The notes under the pieces were generated by a model, which made no database searches, was not told where the DNA came from, and worked only from the letters and a program-made list of their open reading frames with translations. Source: Epiperipatus broadwayi (Eukaryota; Onychophora; Udeonychophora; Euonychophora; Peripatidae). From it: 64,000 nucleotides of DNA. The stretch covers positions 246,501-310,500 of the forward strand of contig JAQFVV010006736.1 of the NCBI GenBank assembly GCA_028023455.1, in the 5' to 3' direction. A program made the position numbers and the translations under genes. Below are positions 14,201-26,156 of the stretch, piece by piece; within the stretch, counting starts at the first letter, position 1; every line of letters starts with the position of its first letter.

Positions 14201-14967
14201 ATTCAGTTTGAAACTAAGTCCACTTTTTGGATGTTGAATTAAGAATCTTCAAATAGAATTCTTATAACATTTCAAACAAATTTCTTTTTTCTGATCCAAT
14301 AATAAAAACCAACTGGATTTAATTTTTCTAGAAGTAGCTGGATTCTCATCTGTAGATTCACAATACCCCATGATTGTTTCACATATTCTGATTTATATAT
14401 AAAATTTATCAGTTATTGATCTATGTAAATGTGATCAAACATGCACAGTTACAGACTAAAAGATTAATAAATGTATCTCCTAGTTGAAATCTCTACAGCT
14501 TCCTTTCCTATATTTTGTTCATAATTAAGCCAACAAAAAATTTTAGTTGAATAAATAAATAATGATTAAGGTGAATAAATATTACACATTAAATTATTTT
14601 ATGATGGATGTCAAACTCTCACGGAAATAATTCTAATAAAGTTTTATTAATAAGATCTGCAGTAAAATAATTATACATCCTATTAAACTTTGACTAGAAT
14701 ATATCCTTTATGTATGTATGTATGTATATTCATAAACAATAATTTTCTTTATAACATATTTTTATAAACAAACAAACAAAAAAAAAAAGAAATGAGAAAT
14801 TGAGAATTTGAAAATATCATTCTGAATAAGCAATGTTAATAAAAAAAATTATCTGTATTACTGTTTTATAAATAGTAAAAGTTTTTATTTAAATCTAATT
14901 AAAAGATTTCATCATTTGTTTTATTAGAACAATAAACTTTTTATTAGTAAAAAATAACTTACAAGAT

Positions 14968-15114
14968 TCGACTTTATAAAGACAAGAGTGGCCACACTCT
15001 TATCTTCAACCATTTTTCTATATATACATAGGCAAATCTAAAGCATTATGATATGGGGGCGTGAAGCTAATAAATTCTTCACTGATTAAGTCCACTATTT
15101 CTGTTAAACATTAA
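14968..15114. mobile_element. Family IV fragment, copy a
   Basis: The first part (ctttataaagacaagagtgg... to 15013) is a copy of the outer end of the large inverted repeat that starts at 15320. The second part (15029-15114, starting 'taggcaaatctaaagcat') is repeated at 17684-17769 with only a few differences. An AT tract separates the two parts, as in the other copies. Confidence 0.75.
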
Positions 15115-15319
15115 CATCATGAAATCTTTCGATTTATGAGTTAATAGTCAGATCTTAAATTTAGAAATATTTTGAATCAATTTAAAGTTGGAAATATTAA
15201 TTCTTATTTAGCTCAATGTCAGCACGTAATACTTAAATAAGGCTAAAACCTTAGTATACATGCCTTGAGTGCTTAATTTATTACAAGAGATACTTCTATA
15301 AATCTAAACACAAGATTGA

Positions 15320-15740
15320 CTTTATAAAGACAAGAGGACCACACTCTTATCTTCAACCTATTTTTCTATATATATATATATATATGATAAACAAAAATGC
15401 AAGTTAAAAAACTTGCTAACGCTTGTATTTATGTCCACAGATGGCGTCCTACCAAGACTGCCAATCAAGCGTATTTTCGTTTACATAAACGTCAGAGTAG
15501 TTAGTATTCACTATCTCTAACTATAATTCCACTTTCAGATCATGACGATAGCAAATAGCTTGAAATCATGATCTGAAAGTGGAATTATAGTTAGAGATAG
15601 TGAATACTAACTACTCTGACGTTTATGTTAAAAAAAACATACGCTTGATTGGCAGTCTTGGTAGGATGCCATCTGTGGACATATATATATATAGAAAAAT
15701 AGGTTGAAGATAAGAGTGTGGTCCTCTTGTCTTTATAAAG
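15320..15740. mobile_element. Fold-back element, family IV (long inverted repeat)
   Basis: The left arm (15320-15545) and right arm (15566-15740) are inverted copies around a 20-bp loop. Outer ends read ctttataaagacaagaggac and its complement. Inner ends read ccactttcagatcatga and its complement. The left arm is longer because it contains an extra block at about 15384-15430 (gcaagttaaaaaacttgc plus flank) that the right arm lacks. Pairing outside that block is close to perfect. A T/A-rich segment lies at the same place in both arms. No reading frame is supported. A transcript would fold into a long hairpin. Confidence 0.85.
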
Positions 15741-15751
15741 ATATATATATA

Positions 15752-15889
15752 TATGCAAAACCATAAAACAATACAATACTAGATTAAATTTAAAATTTTT
15801 TACCAAAATCCTTACACAACCATGGTTTCATCTACTACAAATAGACCTTCTCAAGTGAAAATCAATCTAAAGGAAAACATATATATATA

Positions 15890-15984
<95 letters not shown>

Positions 15985-16002
15985 TTCCTTTAGATTGATT
16001 TA
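15752..16002. mobile_element. Family IV part with (AT)n core, inverted relative to 17441-17570
   Basis: 15752-15883 is an inverted copy of 17441-17570: both contain 'aaccatggttt' and 'gtagatgaaacc' or its complement. The end aatcaatctaaaggaaaac (15860-15878) is met again, inverted and perfect, at 15982-16000 on the far side of a long (AT)n array. This makes a hairpin with an AT core of nearly 100 bp. Confidence 0.8.
15880..15981. repeat. (AT)n microsatellite, interrupted once
   Basis: An AT dinucleotide tract broken by a short T run at about 15894-15897. It forms the core between perfect inverted arms on both sides. Confidence 0.95.
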
Positions 16003-16770
16003 TGAAGACTTCTTTTGATATTAAGGGAAGGTGGAATTTGTAGTGAATTATGGGAAGGTTTGTTTGTATATATTATAATGTTTTCCGTTTTTCTAGGCCT
16101 CTACACGCTAATATAAACTGCGTGTGAGTTGATCAAGCTATGTCAAAAAAGAAGAGTTATATTTCTATTCTAAAAACATAACTATATTTCCTGATCAACT
16201 CAGCCTATTAATTGTTGAGAATTGTGCTATTGACGAAATCAGCTTTTAATTTATTTAATCTGGGCACTAGAATTCCTAAGAATTCGTTGAAATCGTCACA
16301 TAACATCTCACAAATAAAAAAAAAAACTTTTAAACTAATCGGTATTACATCATACCGTAATGAGAATTATTTTTTTAAGATTATTATTCCTGGGCTTATT
16401 CAAACATATTGGCAAAGGTAAATTACATTTTTAAATCTTATTAAACTACTAATAGATTTAATAATAAAACAAATAATAACTATTATTAATAACGGACAAA
16501 TGAAAATTGATATTAGAAATATTTTTATTATTATAACAGATTAAAAATCTGTTTAAGTTAAAATGAGAATTCCTAATCAAGTAAATCAGAGAGAACACAT
16601 ATTAATTCAAATATGATGCAATCAATAAAATAAAATAATTAATTAAAAAGTTCTGGTATAAACAAAAGTCTCTTGTACAGAAAAAATGAAAGTCTCTATC
16701 GGGATTATTTTAAGACTTGTTTGCAAACGCTTAATTTTGTCACAATCAGGAATAAGTAGTCTTAACTTAC
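16003..16770. other. AT-rich sequence, nothing supported
   Basis: There is no repeat partner or coding signal that I can support. A 69-codon open stretch at 16212-16421 (+) has no recognisable domain and is likely chance. Confidence 0.4.
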
Positions 16771-17110
16771 CAGTAAGTTTTGTGAATTCACGAAAGTTGT
16801 AGATAACTATGCATAGTTTTTCGGGATTGAATTGAGCTCACAGCCTTTGATTATTAGTTGGTCTTGGTGCTGGTTCCATAGGCTAGTCGCGTAAGCTTCT
16901 CTGGTGTCCATCAGTAATGATGTCAGCTAAAGCTCCGGTCTACTCTCGTATGAATAACTTTTTCATCGTAGAGTGGTCTGGATTCTCTAATCTAAAACCA
17001 ACCAAAAAAATATTAGCTAAACCAAGATGTTCCTCCAACCGAATCCCTCCTTTTTAGACTAGAGGTCCCGTTGTCGGACTTCTGCGCATGCTAATATCAT
17101 GGCATTTTGT
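16770..17110 (-). other. Exon-like, GC-richer island of unknown origin
   Basis: Read on the - strand, a pyrimidine-rich stretch ending in 'ggttggttttag' (near 16992) looks like a 3' splice site. About 220 bases further on, 'actggtaagttaag' (near 16772) is a strong 5' splice-site match. Between them, one frame opens with IRESRPLYDEKV and stops after about 22 codons. Another starts MDTREAYATSLWNQHQ and stops at about codon 37. No frame is open all the way through. Base composition is clearly richer in G+C than on either side. It could be an untranslated exon, a decayed gene fragment or a piece of an LTR. I do not recognise the protein sequences. Confidence 0.3.
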
Positions 17111-17440
17111 GTTTATAATCTTATACAGTCTTTATCATTTTTCAATTACTAAGTTCTCATTTTTTTTTATCAAGTTTTTCGGCCATGTTTAATTAGCTAA
17201 AATATTTTTCTTTTAGCTTATCTTTTTACTTGCTTTTGGAATTCTTTTGTTCTCTCTAATTCTACTTTTATTTCCAGTTAAGTAAAAAAAAATACGAAAG
17301 AAAAATTTAACTTTCATTGTACGTTATTTTTTTTTTAAAAAAAAATTAGTCAAAAAAAAAATCTAAATTTACTTTTATTTTTTAGCTTTTACCAAATGCC
17401 AATATATTTGCAACATATATAAATAAACATTACAATATAT

Positions 17441-17570
17441 ATATGTTTTCCTTTAGATTGATTTTCACTTGAGAAGGTCTATTTGTAGTAGATGAAACCA
17501 TGGTTGTGTAAGGATTTTGGTAAAATTTTTAAAATTTAATCTAGTATTATATTGTTTTATGGCTTTGCAT
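17441..17570. mobile_element. Family IV fragment, copy c
   Basis: An inverted copy of 15752-15883, with 'gttttcctttagattg' at its left end and 'ggctttgcat' at its right end. It is followed by an (AT)n array and then the 17684-17769 block, so this locus repeats the parts of the 15-16 kb nest in another order. Confidence 0.8.
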
Positions 17571-17607
17571 TTTTATTTTTGCTAGTATAGTGTTAGACAG
17601 TTTTGGT

Positions 17608-17610
<3 letters not shown>

Positions 17611-17684
<74 letters not shown>
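17611..17684. repeat. (AT)n microsatellite
   Basis: An uninterrupted AT dinucleotide run of about 74 bp between two family IV blocks. The long Ile-Tyr reading frame across it is an artefact of the repeat. Confidence 0.95.
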
Positions 17685-17687
<3 letters not shown>

Positions 17688-17769
17688 CAAATCAAAAGCA
17701 TTATGATTTGGGAGCATGAAGGTAATAAATTCTTCACTGATTAAGTCCACTATTTTTGTTAAACATTAA
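17684..17769. mobile_element. Family IV fragment, direct copy of 15029-15114
   Basis: It starts 'taggcaaatcaaaagcat' and ends in 'gttaaacattaa'. It matches 15029-15114 in the same orientation with few substitutions. In both places an AT tract lies directly on its left. Confidence 0.8.
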
Positions 17770-20700
17770 GCTATAAATGATACCGATTATCAACAAGCAT
17801 ACAACTAATCATGAAGGTCATATTATATAACAAATGTGCTTTATTTTTAAATTTAATGTATTTGTAATCATCTAGCCAATTTAAATTAATCCATGTTTTT
17901 TATCTTCTAGTTAAAAAACAAAGTATTGAAAAAAAATCTTAAACTAGTTTTCGGTCAACACAAGTGCATATATCATTTAAATACATATTAGCTAACTACT
18001 GAAAACAATATTAATAAAATTACGGAGTTTATATTACTTTTTAAATAAAAAAACTTCAAGTGATCAACAGTAGCGAATAAAGAATTTCTGATAAAAAACT
18101 AAAATCCTATTATTTGTAAAAATAATATGCATATTTTGAATTTTATACATTAAAATCTTTTGGCATATTAATGAAAAGTAAGTTAATCAGGTTTTTTTTT
18201 TTTAAAGTAAAAAACGTAAATTGCTTTTTGATTTTTTTCATAGGCTTATAACAAAGGTAAATTGCACTTTGATTTTTTTAAAGATTTATGTAAATTGTGA
18301 TAAAGTATGTTAATGCAAAATATTTACTCACTTATTTGATTTTGAATTTTTATTAAATGTTAAATATTGATCAAAATTAGGATTTTGATTTTTAAATACT
18401 CGATGACAATTGCAAACTTTTCATTTTGATTTTTTAATTAATGATGAAATTTGCGATATTTTAACCTCATTTTTTGAAACCACATGTTGATAATCGATGT
18501 TATATATCGCTTGAATGTGTCAGTGGGGATTTTGGCTGAGTTATAAAATTCAAAATGGCGTCGAATGCATACTATTTCAGCACCATATTATTTATATTAT
18601 CAAGTCTAGGTTTTGAATCTTCAAAGCTAAATTTTTAAGGTAACAAAAGGATCATGCTTCAAAACTGCTTATCTCTTCAGATTTATATGTGTTGCCTGTT
18701 ATTAAGGCATTTATAGAATTCTTTGCTTATTATGAAAATAATTAATAATTTTTTAAATATAAATATTAATGTAAAAATGAATTTTCTTGTTCATTCATTA
18801 GCATGAACTATTTGTGCTATTATTTCTGAACATTATTATTGGAAAAACAGAATATATGATAATGTTAAAAAAATAATGTTTTTAAAAAAAGTTTTAATAG
18901 TTGCTTGCACATTATATAATTTTATAAGCAATAATCATTTATAATAATTAATAATTATACAATAAGCAAAAAAAAGATAAGTCTTAATAGCAAAATAAAA
19001 TAAAAAGACTTATATATATTGTGCCCTTTTCTATAGGTCAGTAATAGTTCATAACAGTCAATTACTAAAAATTTTAAATTTTAGAATATGTTCTTTTAAT
19101 ACATTAATTATAGTTTGTCGATTATATTTTTAAAGTACAATTTAAAGCTAAAGAAAATATGTGGTATATAAAATTATAGCGAATTATTTAAAAAGTAGTT
19201 AAGTAAAGTTTAAAATATTGTTTCATATGGTTGTAAAAGCTGGCCATATTAAATAACACAGCTATAAATATTAAAAGTATATTTAAAAATTCGATTTTAA
19301 TAGTTTAAAACTGATAAGTTAATAAATACAGTATTTAAATTTGTAATCATATTTAAATAGTCAAAATTAATATAGTATATTTTAAAATAAACTTTGTGAT
19401 GGTGAAAATTATATCTAGTTCTATATTTTCTAAATTGTTCTTCCAAATTTTTATAATTATTTTATATAATATAATAAGTGTATCAATTTTATTAATCTGG
19501 GCAGAGAAATAGATTGAAAATCGTCTGTCAAAGTTATTAATCATGTGACTTGTATACTATATACGTTCACACACACGCTTGTTTGAAATAATAACAAAGT
19601 TTAAAATATTTTAAAAGTTATATTATAGAATTGGATAGAATTATTGCCTATCATAAAAGTAAATAGTAATAAATATTAAGTTAACTATCGTATGTAATGT
19701 TTTAAGTAATGTAATAAAGACGAATACAGATATAATAAAAATTAAATATTTTGTTTAAATAAAAATAGCTAAATGGAATAGGTTATTAAGGTTATTTTAA
19801 AAGTTATTTTAAATGTTTAAATAATTTTAATAAAATAATAATTGATTCAAAAGTAATATTTTAAATAATATTTTTTAAATTTTATTACGTCATAATTTCT
19901 AATTTTGAAATTCAATTCTACTTGAAATTGGAAATATGTAAATTTGTTCTCAAGCTAAAGTAAGAATTAACCAATAGGAATAGGTATTCTTACAGACTAT
20001 AAATATGAATTGCACGGGGGTATAGGGGGAGATTAATAATGTATTGAAACCGGAGAAAGGTAAATTATAGCTATCAAAGAGATAGTATTTTAAAATTATT
20101 ATTTTAGTCAATTTTAGCGCTCTCTCATAATTTATTTGCAAAAACTAATTAATATTTTAAAAATAACTTGCAAAAAAGAGAGTGTAAACTAAAAAAATAT
20201 TTTAATAATTTCGTTTAACATGCTTTGTTAAATTTTTTAAAGTTCCTTTATCAGTAGTATTTTATCTAAAAATTTAACCTAGACTACGCAATAAAAATGG
20301 ATATACTGTGGAATAAAATGGATAGAAATTGTAATACTGTAAAAACGTTTGGAATATTTATTGATACAGCTTTATTAATATTTCACTGAAGAACTGTTCT
20401 GGTACATAAAAACCCACAGCTCGGACATTATACAGAGTCTAAAAAATGTATTGAAACGTATTATGTATAAGCTTATTCAAGATTTATTTTTAAATGATAA
20501 TAAGATAATTATATATTGCATGAATTATTTTATATAATATGATATTCAAAGGAGTAAAATGTTATATCCTTTCTAAAGGTAACATTTTTTAAAAAATATT
20601 TTCGAGTGCAAAATTTAAGAAAGAACCCAGGAGATTATGTTATAGAAGCATTTTTGATATTAAAATATCCGTTCTTAGAATTATTTAAAATGTATTTGGA

Positions 20701-22144
20701 AAAGATTTGTTCAAAAGTACTTGAAGTTTTTATTTTAAAAGAGATTTATAAAAAATACCAAATGAAAGTTTAAATGTATCAAGAAGGAAACATAGATAAA
20801 AAGTGAACACATAGATGAATAAAAAAATGGATCCATGGAAATACAAATAGTACTTAAAAGTTTATCGAATATTTTTTTAAAGTTAAATTAGATGGATTGA
20901 TGCATCGGATACACAGAGAATATTGGTAGAGAAGATTAAGAAGCTTCACGGGATTAATTAATATTATGATTTAATAATTATCATCCTAAATACTAAAACC
21001 AAGGATTATTTTCTATAAATTTTACTAAATGGATTAATAATTATTTTTATTTTAAACTTTAACGCGCTTAGAGGAGAACATTTTAAAAAAACTCTAGAGA
21101 AAATAATAAACATTTTGGACTTATCAGGAACTATCGTCAAGAAAATATGTAATTATAGTTTTGATTCCTTTTATTTTGTTAACCTAGTTTAAATCTAAAT
21201 TTTTTATATAAGATTAGGAAAAACATAAAAAACATTAATTTATTAATATTAAAATTTTATAATATAACAATCCAATAATTTAGCTAAAAATATTTTAATA
21301 TAAAGTGTATGGGTGTGAATTTGTTTTATATCTGCAATGCTCAAGTGGATAAAGGAAGCCTACTGAACACAATGACTAGATAAAGGTTATTGGTAATAAT
21401 AATAACTATTGATAATTTATAATGTATATTTTTTTTGTTTTCTTTAGATCATCCATAAATTGGAAGAATGAAGTGTAAAAGTTTTTTTTTTAATTATATG
21501 TAACACATTTTCATACAACATTTTAAAAAAAAAAACATTATGAGATAGGATTGATTTGAAAATATGCATACGAGATTATTATTTTTTTTTTATTAGTGAT
21601 ATAATCCAACATAACAAATAATTATGTGATTCTTTTAAAATTTTCATGTTATTGGATATTCAAATATTGTCTAAGTAGATTGTATATGATTAGACATATA
21701 GAATAATGAAGTAAGCAGACTTTTCTTGTGGAACAGCTAGATTGTTTAACTATTAATGAATTTTATTTATTGTTTTGTAAATGCAGATAGTTATTTATCG
21801 ATGTAAGATGTGGAAAATCTTGAGAAATAATGTTGAGATAGTGGCTTGGAAGTACTTAGTGAACAGGAAACCAAGATGATGTTTTAAGAAATAGGATGTT
21901 ATAAGGAATGGAAATAATATTTAGTCTTTATGTGAATATCAGCATAGTTAACAAAGCCCTATGACTGATACACATTTTATTTGGACAGTGTTTATATTTC
22001 TTTAAATATTTGATGTTCTAATAAAGCTGAAGAAATAGCTTTAACATCGTCCCTGTACTAGAGGATATTAGGCAGGTAAATGTCATACCTCTTTGCACTG
22101 TGCCATGATTTTGAGATATGTTAAGAGTAATACTCTAGCTTTCT
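17770..22144. other. AT-rich intergenic sequence, no gene seen
   Basis: I find no supported gene. A short frame at 18554-18637 (+) begins MASNAYYFSTILFILSSLGF in a good start context and would read like a signal peptide, but it stops after 27 codons. Open stretches at 19353-19544 and 19950-20141 on the - strand are short, AT-driven and without domains. Confidence 0.45.
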
Positions 22145-24010
22145 TCCTTAATCCTATGCATCTGTTTTCGCTATCTTTATTTCATGTAACTGCATCATTT
22201 AGTAAGATATGTTTAAGAGAAATGATAAATAATTTAGAACTTAGGTTATGCTATCGTTTTGTATAAGATTGGTTTATTTGCTTAGAAGGAATAGGACGTT
22301 ATAACTTAAAATTGAAGATCCAAAGTATCCTAAGGAAAGAAAAGAATCATAGAATATATTTTGAATTTTATTTCGGAAATGAAATATAAATTTTTTTAAA
22401 ATAAAGTATCTAAACAAAGATATTTTCTTTAAAGTGATAATAATTTTAAATGCTTTAGTATTATTTTTTTTAAGAGAAAAATAAGTATTGCATATTTTTA
22501 AAATACAATAGTACAAAGTAAATTATGTAAACAATATGCATAGTATATTTTTTGTTTATTGATTAACAGAAATATATTGATGATTACACTTATATCATAC
22601 TAAAGTAAGGCTTAAAGAAGAATATATTATGATTAGTAAACATTGTGTGATAAATACTAAAATCTAGTACTGAATTTTTGAATAATATTTTGTGTAACAT
22701 CTTTGACTTTGCAAGATGAAATTTTTAATATTTTGGGAAATCCCTACTCATTATAAAATTTTGTTTTCTATAGAATGTTTTCTAAGTATGAATTTTTTAA
22801 AATAAGATAGTTTAATAATATTAAGGATAAAATGCTGTTGCTAATAAAGTAGATAAATATATTTGTAATAAGTTAACCATAATAAGAAACCAAATAGTAA
22901 CATTTTTTTTAAATTTTGTCCTAAATCTAAATAAAGATATAATTGAAATATAAATTATTTTTTTTTATAACCCGGTAGATCAAACTGTAAAGTAAAAAAG
23001 TTAAGGATATCCACTGTAAATAGTGTAAATAAATTGTTTATTTATTTGTTGTTAGTAATAAACTTTGTTAAATTTTGTTATTTCAAAAATTTTGTGTCCG
23101 AGTTATTTATTTCTCCACATCGCTGCATGAAATCATGATATATGCATAATAATTGAAACAAATATATAATTTTGCACAAAAGATAAATAGAGAATTATTT
23201 TAAGAATTTTAAATATTTTATTGGTATTCATTATAATTAAATAATCATAATCTTACATTGTTTTATTGGTCATAAATCAGTTATCACAATATTATATTAA
23301 ATTATATGCTATCAGTTGCCACACACATTTTGTTTATCAGATTATTAAAATGCTACCACATATTTATTATATCATTACATGAAGATATAAGATCATATTA
23401 TATTATTTCATTATTTTATTATGGTAATAAAATTATAGTAAAAAGAAAAGATACACAGAATTAGTTAAACAATGAAGAATATTATTATTGTTATTTATTA
23501 TTATTAGTTTAAGTGTAGTAGATTATGATATAAAATCCCTTCTCATATTTTACTACCATATTTTTAAATTAACTTAGAATAAACTTTATGAACCTGAGAT
23601 TATTTTATTTGAGCTAGATTATTACAAATAGAAGATTAAGACTTAATTATTAGTTTAGTCTTAGTGAGTAGAAGTTATTAAAGTCATAAGAATACTATGA
23701 GTTTGTTATTTGAAATAGTAATAAAGGGGGAATAGTGTTCTTATGCCATTGAGGTAGTATCCTGTGGGATATTGGCTCAATGTAATCTATCTTGTCACCT
23801 GTATTTTCACTTCAAGTCTCATGAAAATATTAAATATTTATTTAATTTATTTTTATAAACTGAACCTTATTCGTATTTTAAATTTGAGCTAGTGAAATAT
23901 TTTAATTTTAATGCTGAATATTTTAGTTGTTAATTATTAACTGAGATAGAACCCTATCATATTTTATATCATATACTATTCTGAAGTGAGGATGCATGAG
24001 AGACAGGTCA
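22145..24010. repeat. Long non-coding dispersed repeat, copy 2
   Basis: This is the direct-orientation counterpart of the repeat at the start of the window. It is complete on the right side: similarity ends at about 24010, shortly after 'gaagtgaggatgcatgag'. The true left edge may lie before 22145, because the partner copy is cut by the window. About 23380-23440 holds an AT-rich insert where copy 1 has a poly-T run. I see no target-site duplication, terminal inverted repeat or coding frame. The downstream flanks of the two copies differ completely: (AT)n after copy 1, and unique sequence with a short open stretch at 24063-24251 after copy 2. Confidence 0.85.
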
Positions 24011-24950
24011 GAATATATAAAGTCTAAATTATATAGCGAAAATATAAATATTTTAATACAAAATGTTAAATTATTATTACTTTAGATTTTTTTTAATACT
24101 AAAAAAAAGGAAATGCATTTTTAGTCGATTTGTTTTGTTGTTACTGTTGTTTTGTTTTAATCAAAATTCAACTTCAATTAAACTTTCATTCTTTGTTGCA
24201 TTTAAAAGATTTAATTTAAAATTTCCAGACAAACAGTTTTGTTTTTTATAATGACAAAATCAATTATTTTGTAATAATTGAGCAAAAAATGACTCATCTT
24301 ACAGATTTAATTATATTAGACTGTAAACAATCCCCAAAATACCACCAGGTTGTTTCAATTTTATATATGTGTGTGTTTGTGCCAACATATCTCTACAATT
24401 TAAATATAAATATTTAAACATAAATATTTTTCTTTATATAAATATAATTACCATTATCAACGACATCATTCACTTGAAAACGAATATTCACCATAAATAC
24501 AAAAATAGAAACAACAAAAGACAAAAAATTAAATAATATAATTCAAACCAATTCATGAACCAAAATTCGATCTAATACAGAATATTCATTATTCTAATTA
24601 TTTAATATTTTGCATATTATCTATTAATTTTTTCTGCAAAAAACTTTAAAAAAAATATTTTCATACCTTATCTAAATGTAGATCTCTCTTGATTTCAATC
24701 CTTCTGTAATTGCCCAATAAAACAATCAATAGGACATTTATTTATAACATACATTAGCAAAAGTAAACCAACTTTTTAAACAACTAGTATCAAAATAAGG
24801 CATCTCCAAAAAAAAGTCAAAGAGAAGATTTTTTTTTAATATCTACTGCTTAATGATTACAGTCTCAGTAATTTTTTTAATTATTAGTAGTTATTTGGTT
24901 GTCCATGATTTTGCTAACTAAAAAATAATTTCTGATACTAGTTATATCTG
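24011..24950. other. AT-rich sequence, no gene seen
   Basis: A 62-codon open stretch at 24063-24251 (+) is rich in Phe and Leu, as expected by chance in T-rich DNA. There is no domain, splice context or repeat partner. Confidence 0.4.
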
Positions 24951-24959
24951 GCCTGCTTC

Positions 24960-25205
24960 TGAAATGGAATTGAGATGGACAATATTTCTAAAAGAATTAA
25001 TAAAAGGTGGATAGTTGAAGTATTAAACTATATTTAAAGAGATTGTAAAACATCTAGAAAGAGTTTAAATGTGTTACAGATAAGATATGATTTTTCGAGC
25101 ATGAGATAGAGAAAAAAAGTAAGAATAAGAGAAACTAGATTAAAAATTAAAATTGAAAGATTTTCATTCTACAGTTTATTGATAATAGTTATAAATGATG
25201 ATAAT
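24960..25205 (+). pseudogene. Decayed RTE retrotransposon 3' end
   Basis: This stretch aligns in order with the last part of the RTE frame seen at 39070-39300 and 53640-53890. 'ggtggatagttgaag' corresponds to the 'agatggacaattgaa' segment. 'agagattgtaaaacatctag' corresponds to 'agagattgtaaaagacccag'. 'cattctacagtttattgataatagtt' corresponds to the 3' end before the terminal 'gatgatgatg' tail. Frames are broken and part of the middle is lost or altered. It is an older, 5'-truncated insertion of the same or a sister family. Confidence 0.65.
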
Positions 25206-25209
25206 GTGA

Positions 25210-26010
25210 ACTAGATTTAAATCATTATGCCCAAATTTTCTTTTTTTAAGGTGTAATATTTTAAGATGTTTTTTTTAAAAACATGATACATTAATCCTCA
25301 GTGGTCTTATAGAACTATTGCTATTATTTATAAGAATGTTATTTTACATTAGTTGTTTAATATTATAGTGCAATGCAAACTCACCCAAAGAAAAATATCA
25401 TTTTATAAGTCATTTTGTTTTATAAAAAAATAATCATCTTACAAATAACAATATCAGCATTATAAATCTTATCTGTTTGCATTTTTCAGGCAAATTTTAT
25501 TTCTGCCTAACTATCCATAATTATTAAATTCAGTAATAATTTACATCTCTATTTCTGACAACCATGCATGTTACAATGTGCAACAAATTACCAAAATCAG
25601 TTTCAAGCTATTCTAAAAAGAATTTCATTAAGCACAGTTACTCAAAATCCTAAATGGTCAAGAAGTACCAAATGTATATTCAATCACTATAATCTTAATC
25701 ATTTTTAAAAGTATAAAAATAATTCAGATAATTGACAGTTTTTATTTCAGACAATATTAACAAAATATAATAAGTTATTCATATTGGAAACTGAACACTG
25801 ATAAAATAAATTCTATTATTCTAAAATTATAATAAATTTAAAAGCTTTATATTTTAGATTACAGTAATAAAAAGTCAAAACTATCCTAAAACTAAATTTC
25901 TTTTTACCAAATCTAATAACAATGAATAGAATTAAATAATTAAAATTACTTTAAATTTCAAAATTCAAATTACAAATGCATTAGTAATGAAATTTTACTT
26001 TACTACAACA
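25210..26010. other. AT-rich sequence, nothing supported
   Basis: No coding frame, long repeat or RNA gene is visible in this interval. Confidence 0.4.
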
Positions 26011-26012
26011 TT

Positions 26013-26156
26013 TATAGGGTATATGAACACTGACTTTCACATGACCCACCACTTTCCACACTATCTCATAACACTGATGTGTTTGAGTGTATCAGTGTTA
26101 TGAGATAGTGTGGAGAGTGGTGGGTCATGTGAAAGTCTGTGCTCATATACCCTATA
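26013..26156. mobile_element. Short fold-back formed from a family I end
   Basis: Two 66-bp arms (26013-26078 and 26091-26156) pair almost perfectly around the 12-bp loop 'gtgtttgagtgt'. The arm sequence includes 'cacatgacccaccac' and 'actatctcataacactgat'. It is the outer end of the family I element, here repeated in inverted orientation on its own. Confidence 0.85.

Noticed and set aside
17547-17750. Frame with a long Ile-Tyr run
   Set aside because: It reads through (AT)n. The same applies to 38913-39116 and 52538-52786.
18554-18637. Short + strand frame starting MASNAYYFSTILFILSSLGF, resembling a signal peptide
   Set aside because: It stops after 27 codons, and the only donor-like site (taaggtaac) lies after the stop. 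Hydrophobic short frames are common in AT-rich DNA.
20820-20990. Stretch with 'gatggattgatg' and 'gaagcttcacgg' recalling the RTE 3' region
   Set aside because: Too short and diverged, and not in the correct order over its length.
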